A DNA stretch of 64,000 bases, from assembly GCF_003313335.1 (NCBI RefSeq), contig NZ_QMHP01000001.1:248001-312000 (forward strand). Direction: 5' to 3'. A model generated the notes under the pieces. That model was not told where the DNA came from and searched no databases. It saw nothing but the letters and a program-made list of their open reading frames with translations. Below, one piece after another: positions 44,545 to 54,637 of this stretch (position 1 is its first letter; each line of letters starts with the position of its first letter). Source of the DNA: Pedobacter zeaxanthinifaciens. Lineage in GTDB: Bacteria > Bacteroidota > Bacteroidia > Sphingobacteriales > Sphingobacteriaceae. The translations under genes and the position numbers were made by a program.

Positions 44545-45164
44545 ACGCTAAATAGACTTTAGATAATGAAGATAACGAAAAAACTTTCTTTTTGTTGGCG
44601 ATAGCGCTGAATTGTTTTAATATGGTTAATTGTGGAGATGGTTAATCGGTTAACTGTTAATTTGGTTGATTGTTGAGTTGGTTAGTGCTGGTTATCTGGA
44701 AATTTTGGCGGGGATTTTCGTAGGCTGTTTTGGAAAACATTTAAATTAACTGATCATTTGGCTTTTTATTTTTAGTGATTGAAGTTACCGTATTGGTATG
44801 TATTATTGCGAACCTATCAATTGTTGGGATTCTGCACAGTACTGATAAGCTGCGTAAATGTTTGCTATTATTAAAGTAGCGGCAAAACAGTGTTATGTAG
44901 AGGTTTTTATAAAGAATCAGTATGTTTTGTAGGAAATATTAAGCTTAACTGATATGAACATAAACTAGTGAAAATACAGTTGAATTCTGCCAAAAATGTA
45001 CGGTAATATATGAAGCGGAGTATGTATTTTAAGTTACAGTTGAAAATATAAAATACTGTAATAAAGATATATAATTGATCTACCAAAATATATCTTAATC
45101 TTTTCAGCATTAAACACGAAAAGTAAATTTATTGAAAAGATAGTATATTTGTAGACCAAACACT
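44545..45164. other. Divergent spacer with GGTTAAT-word array
   Basis: The gap of about 620 bp separates A2M and the giant T9SS cargo. At 44625-44710 it carries GGTTAATTG, GGTTAATCGGTTAACTG, TTGGTTGATTG and GTTGGTTAG words, like the islands near 59.4 kb. The remainder is AT-rich and presumably holds both promoters; a -7 box is marked at 45144. No gene is supported. Confidence 0.6.
45144..45151 (+). promoter_or_regulatory. Candidate -7 box of giant PKD gene
   Basis: TATATTTG lies 13 bases before the ATG and fits TAnnTTTG. No clear -33 element was found. Confidence 0.45.
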
Positions 45165-48100
45165 ATGAATAAAATCAAGCGTCTCTCTCTACTTTTTGCC
45201 ATTTTACCATTTCTTATTGGGATAAGTTATGCTTTAGAATTACATATTGCACACAAGAAGGCTGTAGCTGAAAAAAGGATAAAGGAAAATAGCACATTAG
45301 TTATTGCTAAGCGATGTTTAGCTGGCGACATCGTTGAACTTTACACATTCGAAGCAGGAGCTTATGAATGGCAAAAAGACGGAAACAGCATTGGCATAAC
45401 CTCTGATACCTATAAACCAACCACTTCTGGAACTTATAGGATTTTAAAAGATGGCGAAGTAAGTAATGAGATTACAATTACCTTTGATGCACCAACGGCA
45501 AGTTTTTCCCATAACGCAACAAATAATGCTTGTGGCGCAGAAACCGTAACTTTTACCAATACATCTACTAATGGCGAGAGCTACTTGTGGGAGTTCGGCG
45601 ATGGACAAACCAGTACAGCTCAGAATCCAACACATACTTTTACTGCGAGTTTAGGTGGCGGTACCCAAGAGTTTAAAGTTAAACTTACTGTAACGAGTAG
45701 TGTTTGTAGAAGTGTGACTTCTACTGAACAGGTAATTAGTGTAAAAAAGCTACCACGAGTAAGTGTAGCTGATGTTAATGTTTTTAATGCATTCAGTAAT
45801 TGCCATAACAATCCTACTAACAGTAATCCAAACTATACATTATCAATTAATAATACTTCTACTGATAAAACTTCTATTACGAGCTATACTATTGATTGGG
45901 GCGATGGAACTATTCAGACAGGCGTAGATGATGTGTCTTTTCCTATTTCGCATACCTACACTCGTTTAGATGCTTTTCCGCTGAAAGTAACTGCTTATGG
46001 TAGTAACGGCTGTGTAAATACGTTTACTCAAACTGTAGCTAATCAAAGTAATCCAGCTGGTAGTTTGGGTACAGATGGCGGTACTACTAATTTATGTGCT
46101 CCGGCTAAAGTACCTTTTGTTATTAGCAACTGGAAAGACAACTCCCCCGGAACAACCTATGTGATGGAATATGGTGACGGTTCTAGTGAAACGTTCTCAC
46201 ATCCTTTAAACTCTACTGGGCAAGATTTTAGAATAGAGCATATATACACACGTTCTTCTTGCCCAGAGAAGACATTTACAGCTAGATTATTGGTTAAAAA
46301 TGCTTGTGATATTACACCATATACTGCAGGTAATATTCAAATAAATATTAAGCCCGTAGCGGATTTTACAGTAGACTCTAGAGTTATTTGTTTGGGTAAC
46401 TTTGTAAGGTTTACTGATAGGACTCAAAAGGGTGCGTACGGAAATTGTTCCAATTTGACAGTATATAGCTGGGATTTTGGCGATGGTAATACGAGTTCTG
46501 CCGAAAATCCTACACATACTTATGCAGCGGCTGGCGAATATACAGTAAAACTTAAGACTTCTAATCCATGTGGTGATACGGAAAAAACTGAGAAAATCTG
46601 CGTAAACCCAAAGCCAATAGCCAGTTTTACATTACCTACAACTGCTACCTGTGCTCCTTATACACTGCGGCCTACCAACACTTCTAATTCACCTTTGCCA
46701 AATTGTGGCAATAACACTTACACGTGGCAACTAACTAGAACGGGGAGTACGGCAGACTGTGATAATTTCGGCTCATTTACGACACAGACTTCAACGTTAG
46801 AAAACCCAACATTTAATTTAACGCAGCCGGGTGTTTATAGTTTGGCGTTAACTACCACTAATGCTAATGGTACAGGTTGCTCAGTTATTTCAGCCCCACA
46901 AACCATCACTGTTAAAGCGCCGCCAACCGCTGCAATTAGTTCTACCATACCCGCAACCATTTGCGAGGGTGCAAGTATCAACCCAACGGCAACCGTTAAG
47001 AATTGCTGGGGTACTGATCCAGTAAGTTATGAATGGGAGTTCCCTGGAGCTAGTACAGCAAGTTCTGCTTCAGCTAATCCCACTAACATTGTTTACCCTA
47101 CAAAAGGAAATTACCAGATTAGGCTAAAGGTAAGTAACGAGTGTGGTTCATCTACGATTTACACTAAAAATATCACAGTCAATGAAAAACCAGTTCTAAA
47201 TACAATTGCAAATATTGTTGTATGTAAAGGTGCTTCCGTTCCGGCAACTGCTTTTAGCACCAGTACGAGTGGTGGAGCCTCTTACACGTGGACCAACAGC
47301 AATACTGCTATAGGATTAGCTACGTCAGGTAATAGTAGCAGTCTGCCCGCTTTTACGGCAACAAATACGGGCACAGCGCCTATTACCGCTACCATCACAG
47401 TTACACCTAGAACTACTGGAGGCAACAGCTGTACAGGTGAAGCCAAAACCTTTACCATTACCGTTAACCCAGCTGTAGCTGCTGCAAATGCGGGAGCTGA
47501 CCTCAGCTTATGCAATGTTACGAGCACGCAATTAAGCGCCGCAGTTGCACCTACTGGCGGCGTATGGTCTGTGGTAAGTGGAACTTCGGCACTTACTTTT
47601 GATGATGCCACAAATCCCACGGCAACCATAACCGGATTAGTAAACGGCGGTACTTATCTTTTGAAATGGACGGTGCAAGGTTATGCCCCTTGCGGTAATT
47701 CAGAAGACACCATGACCATTACTGTATCCCCTGAAACTGTAGCAGGTACCACCAGCGGGGCAACAACTTATTGCGGTACTTCAACCGCTGGTACGGTTAC
47801 CTTATCTGGCCATGTTGGTAGTATTTTACGTTGGGAGCAATCTGCAAACGGCACCACTTGGTCTAACGTCAGTCCACTTAATCAAACGCCAACGTTAAAT
47901 TACAATAGTTTAACTGCTACTACCCATTATAGGGCAGTCGTAAAAAGTGGAAGCTGTAATATGCTCTACTCTTCGCCTACTAAAATTGAAATATTGGCCA
48001 AACCTGCTGCTCCTTTAGCCACTGCAAATTATATATATTGTTTAAATGATGTGCCAACAGCTTTAACCGCAACAGGTACCGACTTAAAATGGTACAGCGC

Positions 48101-51100
48101 ACTGCCCATAAGTAGCTCAAATTTGTTGGCGGGTGCACCAACACCTATTACTTCAGTGGCTACCACTTTAACCTATTATGTTACTCAAAGTGTTAATGGA
48201 TGCGAGAGTAATCATACCGCTATTTCGGTAAAAATTAATCCAACTATTACTAACAATATTGCCAGTGCAGACCAGACCATTTGCATCAATGGCACTCCAA
48301 GTTTGTTAACAGGGCAACTTCCCACTGGTGGCTCTGGGGCATATAGTTACCAATGGGAATCTTCTACAGATAACCTTAATTTCGTTCCCATTGTTGGTGC
48401 TACCGGGAGAAATTACCAACCAAGTGCGTTGGCGGTAACTACCTATTACCGCCGCATAGTAAGCAGTGGTAGCTGTAACTCAACTTCTAATCAAATTGCC
48501 ATTACGGTGCAAGGTACTTTGGCCAATACCGATATCAATGCTAATCAAACCATCTGTTATAATTCAGTTCCTTCGCAATTAATTGGGCAAGTACCTACAG
48601 GAGGAAGTGGTAGTTTTACCTATCAATGGGAAGCATCCACCAATCCGTCGACTAACGGATTTAGCAATATTATTGGTGCCACAGGGGCAGATTACCAGCC
48701 AGGCAATCTTACACAAACAACCTATTTTAGGCGTAAAGTAAACAGCGGTTCTTGTAGTGCCATTTCTAATACAGTAACTATTGCTGTTATTCCTCAATTT
48801 AATTTAGTACAAAAGCAGAATGTGGTGTCGTGCAATCAGGCAGCGCAAAATAGCATTGTGTTTACTACAGATTTCGGCAGTGCCAACATCAGCTATGCTT
48901 GGGAAAATGACAATCCTTCCATCGGGTTAGGTGCTAGCGGAAGGGGATCGTTACCGGCGTTTACAGCTAATAATACTACAAAGGCTCCTTTGGTGGCAAA
49001 CATTTCTTATAAAGCTATTTATACGGAAGCTCCTTTAACTTGCGATGCAACTCCCAAAGCATTTACCTTTACCATATTACCTACCATTAATGTTACCACT
49101 GCTTTAAACGACCGAACTTTGTGTACGGGGCAGGCAACCACGGCGGTATCGCTAACTTCGGATGCTGTTGCTTTTGTTGGTGCTACGGTAAAGTATCGTT
49201 GGTCGTCGGATGTGGCTATTGGTTTAAGTAATGGGGAGGGACTGGCGATACCTTCATTTACCACTTTAAATAGTAGCAGCAACCCTATTACTTCAGAAAT
49301 AACAGTAGTACCTATCTATACCTATGCCGGTAAAACTTGCGAAGGTACGCCTAAAAGTTATCGAATTACTGTAAATCCAGCAGCTAGGGTAGACTTTTCA
49401 TTGCCCAATCAAACTATTTGCAGCAAGAGTACTACCGCGGCGGTAGATCTAAGTAGCATTACAGCTAACGTAGATTTGGCTTGGACAGCTCAAACTGTAG
49501 CGGGAATTGTTGGAATGGCAACTAGCGGCACTAACCAAATACCAACGCAAACCTTAATAAATAACACCAGTGCTCCAATTACAATTATTTATAAAGCTAA
49601 AGCTATCACGCGTGGCGATGCTAATTGTGAAGGTGTCGAAACCGAATATCGCATTACCGTAAATCCAATTCCAACGCTTACTGCAAATCAAATCAACCAA
49701 ACAATTTGCAGTAACCAAAGCACCAACATCATACTAGGTAGTAATGTGTTGGGTACACAATATTCGTGGTCGGTAAGTGCGAATCCCAATGTAACTGGTG
49801 TTTCAAGTGGCACCGGTGCTAGCATTATTCAAAACTTGATTAATACTTCAGCAATCCCACAAACAGTCACGTATACCGTAGTTCCAACCTTTGAAAATGC
49901 GTTGGTAGCTTGTCATGGCGATGCCTTGGCAATTGAAATCACGGTAAATCCATCGCCTGTAGTTAGTTTCTCTGGTGGTGATCTTAGTATTTGTTCTGGA
50001 AAGACAAGTCCAGCTGTGACCTTAAGTAGCAGCACACCCAATGCGCAAATCACTTGGACCGCAAATGTACCTGTTGGAATTACAGGAGTAGCTACCTTAT
50101 CGGGTACCAATACAATTCCAACTGAAACCTTGGTGAATAATGCCAACGTGCCTTTAACCATTATCTATACTGCTTCAGCTAAAACAGATGATGCCAATGC
50201 TTGTGCTGGTAGTACAGCTACCTATCGTGTAACGGTAAATCCGGTAGCGAGATTAATCAATACCAATTTAGCTCAAACTGTATGTGCTGGTGGAAGAAAC
50301 ACAGCTGTGATATTTCAAAGTAATGTAGCTAATGCTAACTTTAGCTGGACGGCCACTGCCAGCTCTAACCAGCTTACCGGTTTTACTACTAGTGGAAATG
50401 GCAACATCCCTGTACAAACTTTAATGAATAGCAGTACACAGGTACATAAGATTACCTATACAGTTAAACCTATTGCTTATGGGTGCGAAGGTCAAACAGC
50501 TACCTATGAAATTGATGTTTATCCGTCCCCAATGTTTACAAGTAGTACCTTGGCTACAGAAATCTGTAGCGGTAAAACTTTTAGATATACCCCTGTCAGT
50601 TCTACGTCGGGTGTAACCTTTAAATGGACCAGAGCTGCCATCCTAGGTATTAGTAATGCAGCAGCTAGTGGTATAGGTATAGATGCGGCTGGAAGCATTA
50701 GCGAAGCGTTAATAAATACCACCGTAAATCCAATTGATGTGGTTTATGAGTACGAAATGAGTATTAACGGATGCACTAGTGGAAATAAAATTACATTAGT
50801 AGTTACGGTTAATCCGCAAACTACAGCCAATTTCGGTTTGTCGGCTATCAATGGCTGTGCACCTTTTAATTTGGTTATTTCAAATTTAAATTCTAGAGCA
50901 TTAGTAAGTACCTACGCGGTAGATTTTGGAGATGGTTCTGCAATAGAAACTTATAATGATACACGAGACATTACCCACACTTACCAGAATGGCACTAACC
51001 AGCCAAAAATCTTTTATATCACTATTACTACCCGTAACGAGTGTGGTGAGTCAATTTCAAGGCCTTATGAAATTAGGGTACAGCCTCAAAGCGTGTTCTC

Positions 51101-53441
51101 AAAATTGGTTTTAGATGCCACGCAAACCTTTGGCTGTGCGCCATTGGTAGTCAATTTTACGGCAGCTAACCAATCTACAGGAGGTAATCTCTATACTTGG
51201 GATTTTGGCGATGGTTCACCCACTCGTCAAACAAAGTCCGTTAATGAAAATTTAAGTCACACGTATAGCACTCCTGGTGCTTATCGAGTAACTTTAACCG
51301 CTACCAACGGTTGTTCTACCATCAGCACCACAGAAGAAATTACAGTTTACCCACAGGTGATAGCTAATTTTAATGTAAATCAGCCGCAAGATTGTGTGGG
51401 TGCTGAATTTACCTTCACTAATTTATCTGGTAGTCAATTTACCTCTGTTTGGGATTTTGGAGATGGTACCACCAGTACCGAAGTTAATCCTAAACACAGT
51501 TATACCACCTCAGGTGTTAAAATCATTACATTAAGAGCCACCCAAGTGTATCCGAATGGCGGTTCTTGTACAGCCATTATTAGCAAAACAGTAAATGTAC
51601 TTGCTGCACCTAACGCCACTTTTACTACCAATGCGGGTACACTTAACTGTGGTCCGTTTGTTTTACGAGCCAACGCTACAGGAAATAACGTTGTGAATGT
51701 AGAGTGGGATTTTGGCGATGGTAGCCGTGCTACAGGAATAAACGTTAATCATACTTTTGTTAGGGTGGGTGATTATACCGTCACTGCGAAGGCCTACAAT
51801 GCGCAGGGGTGCACTAATACAAGCTCGCAGTTGGTGAGGGTTAGCGAAAGTCCCTTGGCCACCTTTAATCCTTCTATTACAGAGATATGTGGTACTACAG
51901 GCAATGCCAGTTTTAGCAATCAAACAACGTATGGCGGTACTGATGTGGTCACTTATAAGTGGTGGGTAAATGGCGTTCTCGTATCTAATCAGAGAGATTT
52001 AACCCATCGCTTTGTAGTCCCTAATGGCGCATCGCTTCCATATCAATTTAAGATTAAATTAGAAGCTAGCAATATGGTGGGTTGTACCACTAGCCAAGAA
52101 AAAATATTGCAGTTTAATCCATTCCCTACCGCAATTTTTAGTGTTGCGCAAGTTAAAGGTTGTGCGCCTTTTAAACTGACTGTCAATAACCAGTCTACTT
52201 ATGCAGACATCTTCGAGTGGTACTTGGATGGCAGGTTGGTGTCTACCGAAAGAAATCCAGATAACATTATTTTGACTGACTTCGATAAAAGATATCAACT
52301 CAAGCTGATTGTCAAGAATAGATATGGTTGTGCCGCAAGCGAGCAGGTTTTGGAAATAGCTACTCATCCTTATTTAAAGGCATTATTTACTTTAGGAAAC
52401 GATTTAAGTTGTAATGGAATTTTAGATGTACAAATTATCAACAATAGTATTGGCGCTACTACCTACACTTGGGATTATGGTGATGGAACACCAGTTTATA
52501 TAGGTATTAATCCTGTGCATAGCTATGGCAGGCCGGGAGCATATCAATTAAAGCTAACGGTAAGTAACGGCTTTTGTTCGGATACCCAAATTAAAGAAGT
52601 GAGGGTATCGAATGCACCTAGAGCCGCCTTCTTAACCGATGTAAATAATGGTTGTAACCAATTGAGTGTTAGATTTAGGAATACTTCGGTAAACGCTACC
52701 AGTTATTATTGGGATTTTGGAGACGGGAGTTTCTCTAGAGAAGAAAATCCGGTACACCAATACATATATTCCAGTACGGCTTATACAGTAAAACTGATTG
52801 CAAGTAATGCTTTCGGCTGTACAGACGAAACTGTGGTTAAGCAAGCCATCAGCGTGTTTCCTCCTCCGCAGGCCAATATTGAAATTACGCCCAACAAGAT
52901 CATTAAAGTGCCAGATTACAGTTTTACCTTTAAGGCAACAAGTGCCGAGCAGATTATCAGTTACAGATGGGAGTTTGGCGATGGTACTACAGCAGACCGT
53001 AAAGAAATCACACATAAGTATGATAGATTCGGCACCTACAAAGTGAAACTGCATATTACTAATGGTAGTAACTGTGTCAATACCATAGAAGACGAGGTAA
53101 CCATTATTGATTTCCCAGGCTATCTATACATCCCAAATGCTTTTGAACCAGAAAATTTAAATAACGATTTAAAGGTTTTTAAAGTGAAAGCAAGTGGCTT
53201 GGCTACCTATAATCTTAAAATTTTTAATAAGTGGGGGCAGCTGATTTGGCAAACTAACAAGTTAGATCAAGATGGTGTCCCAACAGAATATTGGGATGGC
53301 ATGAATGGCGATACATTATTACCGTTAGGGGCTTACTACTGGCAAGCAGAAGCCACTTATATCAACGGCGGCGTATGGAAGGGAATGAAATATGGTAACA
53401 AGGCAGAAACTAAAACAGGGGTAATTCATTTGATTAGGTAA
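45165..53441 (+). CDS. Giant PKD-repeat surface protein with T9SS type B sorting domain
   Basis: The 2758-residue secreted protein has an N-terminal signal-like helix (about 5-25). Residues about 115-450 hold PKD domains with WEFGDG, DWGDG, EYGDG and WDFGDG signatures. A middle zone (about 690-1900) has some fifteen Ig/PKD-like modules of 70-90 residues, each ending with ITVNP-like and opening with a QTIC-like strand. A second PKD cluster (about 1900-2640) shows VDFGDG, WDFGDG (several), WDYGDG and WEFGDG. The C-terminus (about 2650-2758: YIPNAFEPENLNNDLKVF, IFNKWGQLIW, WDGMNGDTLLPLGAYYW) is the gliding-motility-type, T9SS type B sorting domain. It probably acts as an adhesin; the partner gene overlaps its stop. 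Confidence 0.93.
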   Translation: MNKIKRLSLLFAILPFLIGISYALELHIAHKKAVAEKRIKENSTLVIAKRCLAGDIVELYTFEAGAYEWQKDGNSIGITSDTYKPTTSGTYRILKDGEVSNEITITFDAPTASFSHNATNNACGAETVTFTNTSTNGESYLWEFGDGQTSTAQNPTHTFTASLGGGTQEFKVKLTVTSSVCRSVTSTEQVISVKKLPRVSVADVNVFNAFSNCHNNPTNSNPNYTLSINNTSTDKTSITSYTIDWGDGTIQTGVDDVSFPISHTYTRLDAFPLKVTAYGSNGCVNTFTQTVANQSNPAGSLGTDGGTTNLCAPAKVPFVISNWKDNSPGTTYVMEYGDGSSETFSHPLNSTGQDFRIEHIYTRSSCPEKTFTARLLVKNACDITPYTAGNIQINIKPVADFTVDSRVICLGNFVRFTDRTQKGAYGNCSNLTVYSWDFGDGNTSSAENPTHTYAAAGEYTVKLKTSNPCGDTEKTEKICVNPKPIASFTLPTTATCAPYTLRPTNTSNSPLPNCGNNTYTWQLTRTGSTADCDNFGSFTTQTSTLENPTFNLTQPGVYSLALTTTNANGTGCSVISAPQTITVKAPPTAAISSTIPATICEGASINPTATVKNCWGTDPVSYEWEFPGASTASSASANPTNIVYPTKGNYQIRLKVSNECGSSTIYTKNITVNEKPVLNTIANIVVCKGASVPATAFSTSTSGGASYTWTNSNTAIGLATSGNSSSLPAFTATNTGTAPITATITVTPRTTGGNSCTGEAKTFTITVNPAVAAANAGADLSLCNVTSTQLSAAVAPTGGVWSVVSGTSALTFDDATNPTATITGLVNGGTYLLKWTVQGYAPCGNSEDTMTITVSPETVAGTTSGATTYCGTSTAGTVTLSGHVGSILRWEQSANGTTWSNVSPLNQTPTLNYNSLTATTHYRAVVKSGSCNMLYSSPTKIEILAKPAAPLATANYIYCLNDVPTALTATGTDLKWYSALPISSSNLLAGAPTPITSVATTLTYYVTQSVNGCESNHTAISVKINPTITNNIASADQTICINGTPSLLTGQLPTGGSGAYSYQWESSTDNLNFVPIVGATGRNYQPSALAVTTYYRRIVSSGSCNSTSNQIAITVQGTLANTDINANQTICYNSVPSQLIGQVPTGGSGSFTYQWEASTNPSTNGFSNIIGATGADYQPGNLTQTTYFRRKVNSGSCSAISNTVTIAVIPQFNLVQKQNVVSCNQAAQNSIVFTTDFGSANISYAWENDNPSIGLGASGRGSLPAFTANNTTKAPLVANISYKAIYTEAPLTCDATPKAFTFTILPTINVTTALNDRTLCTGQATTAVSLTSDAVAFVGATVKYRWSSDVAIGLSNGEGLAIPSFTTLNSSSNPITSEITVVPIYTYAGKTCEGTPKSYRITVNPAARVDFSLPNQTICSKSTTAAVDLSSITANVDLAWTAQTVAGIVGMATSGTNQIPTQTLINNTSAPITIIYKAKAITRGDANCEGVETEYRITVNPIPTLTANQINQTICSNQSTNIILGSNVLGTQYSWSVSANPNVTGVSSGTGASIIQNLINTSAIPQTVTYTVVPTFENALVACHGDALAIEITVNPSPVVSFSGGDLSICSGKTSPAVTLSSSTPNAQITWTANVPVGITGVATLSGTNTIPTETLVNNANVPLTIIYTASAKTDDANACAGSTATYRVTVNPVARLINTNLAQTVCAGGRNTAVIFQSNVANANFSWTATASSNQLTGFTTSGNGNIPVQTLMNSSTQVHKITYTVKPIAYGCEGQTATYEIDVYPSPMFTSSTLATEICSGKTFRYTPVSSTSGVTFKWTRAAILGISNAAASGIGIDAAGSISEALINTTVNPIDVVYEYEMSINGCTSGNKITLVVTVNPQTTANFGLSAINGCAPFNLVISNLNSRALVSTYAVDFGDGSAIETYNDTRDITHTYQNGTNQPKIFYITITTRNECGESISRPYEIRVQPQSVFSKLVLDATQTFGCAPLVVNFTAANQSTGGNLYTWDFGDGSPTRQTKSVNENLSHTYSTPGAYRVTLTATNGCSTISTTEEITVYPQVIANFNVNQPQDCVGAEFTFTNLSGSQFTSVWDFGDGTTSTEVNPKHSYTTSGVKIITLRATQVYPNGGSCTAIISKTVNVLAAPNATFTTNAGTLNCGPFVLRANATGNNVVNVEWDFGDGSRATGINVNHTFVRVGDYTVTAKAYNAQGCTNTSSQLVRVSESPLATFNPSITEICGTTGNASFSNQTTYGGTDVVTYKWWVNGVLVSNQRDLTHRFVVPNGASLPYQFKIKLEASNMVGCTTSQEKILQFNPFPTAIFSVAQVKGCAPFKLTVNNQSTYADIFEWYLDGRLVSTERNPDNIILTDFDKRYQLKLIVKNRYGCAASEQVLEIATHPYLKALFTLGNDLSCNGILDVQIINNSIGATTYTWDYGDGTPVYIGINPVHSYGRPGAYQLKLTVSNGFCSDTQIKEVRVSNAPRAAFLTDVNNGCNQLSVRFRNTSVNATSYYWDFGDGSFSREENPVHQYIYSSTAYTVKLIASNAFGCTDETVVKQAISVFPPPQANIEITPNKIIKVPDYSFTFKATSAEQIISYRWEFGDGTTADRKEITHKYDRFGTYKVKLHITNGSNCVNTIEDEVTIIDFPGYLYIPNAFEPENLNNDLKVFKVKASGLATYNLKIFNKWGQLIWQTNKLDQDGVPTEYWDGMNGDTLLPLGAYYWQAEATYINGGVWKGMKYGNKAETKTGVIHLIR

Positions 53442-54475
53442 TGAAAGCGATATTTTTCAGATATTTTATAGTCAGTGTATTTTTAGCTTTGCAGTTAGTT
53501 GCTGCCAAATCGCAAGACATTATCTATTCTCAGTTTTATAATGCTCCAGGCTATTTAAATCCAGCGCTAAGTGGCGAATTTGAAGGCGATATTCGTTTCA
53601 ATATGATCTATCGTTCGCAATGGACCAAAATACAGGGTGCCCTAGATAGTTATACGTTTTCGGTAGATTATCAATTGCCTGTTTTTGGTGGAGGCATTGG
53701 TTTTATCGCCAATAAATCAACGGAGGGGACGGCTTATCTTGCCAAGCTGAATTTAGCTACTATATTATCTTATAACGTAGAACTTAACGATTACAGCAGA
53801 CTGTCTTTTGGTTTACAGGCAGGTATCATCAATCGTCGAGTTGATGAAAGTAAATTGCTCTTTGCAGATCAAATAGATGATAGAGGAATAATTGGCGGTG
53901 GCGCATCGTCAGCTTCTATATTTACCAATAATAGCCGAAGCTTTTTTGATGGTGGCGCTGGTGTTAATCTGGTAACAGGCAATTTTATGCTAGGGGCTTC
54001 GGCACAACACATCAACCAGCCTAACGAGTCGTTTACCGGGCAGGTGGCTAAACTGCCCATGCGCTACGGTTTCCATACCAGTTATTTAATCAGCTTAGAT
54101 CGGTATGGAGAAGATTTGCCAGCTATCATCCCCTCTCTGGTGTTGTACAGACAGGACAAAGTTAACTCGGTAAGTGCAGGTTTTCAATATAAAACTAATG
54201 CAATCAATTTAGGAATATGGTATAGGGGAGATGGTAAACAGCATGATGCCATCGTACTTTCCGTAATCTTAGATCTATTTAAAAAAGGAGAAAAGGCCAG
54301 TAAATTTAGGCTAGGTGTTAGTCATGATGCGACTACTTCTAAATTGAATTATACCAGCACCGGCGGAACGACCGAGGGTGCTTTAGTTTTTGAAGCCGAG
54401 ATACCGGGCAGGGCAGAAGCAAGGTATCTTAGAGAGCGTAGTAATAATTTTAATCGTTGTTATAAGTTTTATTAA
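53441..54475 (+). CDS. PorP/SprF family T9SS outer-membrane protein
   Basis: The 344-residue outer-membrane beta-barrel has a signal peptide (cleavage near AAKSQD, residue 24) and the PorP/SprF start DIIYSQFYNAPGYLNPALSG, then FNMIYRSQW. SprF-like proteins hold type B cargo at the surface and are encoded next to their cargo, as here. The gene overlaps the giant gene by one base (TAATG), so translation is coupled. Its C-terminal 25 residues are charged and less barrel-like. Confidence 0.92.
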   Translation: MKAIFFRYFIVSVFLALQLVAAKSQDIIYSQFYNAPGYLNPALSGEFEGDIRFNMIYRSQWTKIQGALDSYTFSVDYQLPVFGGGIGFIANKSTEGTAYLAKLNLATILSYNVELNDYSRLSFGLQAGIINRRVDESKLLFADQIDDRGIIGGGASSASIFTNNSRSFFDGGAGVNLVTGNFMLGASAQHINQPNESFTGQVAKLPMRYGFHTSYLISLDRYGEDLPAIIPSLVLYRQDKVNSVSAGFQYKTNAINLGIWYRGDGKQHDAIVLSVILDLFKKGEKASKFRLGVSHDATTSKLNYTSTGGTTEGALVFEAEIPGRAEARYLRERSNNFNRCYKFY

Positions 54476-54637
54476 ACAGTACCTGTTATATTTTCCCAAA
54501 TGTTTGAAGGCAATTGAAATGGTGACGTTGTCTTTTAATATGCTAAATATAAATATTAGGAAAGCTAACTTTTCTAGTCTTTCAAACCTGCAAAACTTAA
54601 TATATTTACAAAAATAAGCATCCAAACTTCAAGATGT

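Noticed and set aside
44907..45110. 67-codon minus frame in the A2M/PKD spacer
   Set aside because: AT-rich with Phe/Ile/Tyr-biased composition, no family resemblance, and it overlaps the region expected to hold promoters.
45620..53054. Several minus-strand frames of 60-140 codons inside the giant gene
   Set aside because: All are antisense shadows of the PKD protein; repeated Thr/Asn codons give spurious open frames.
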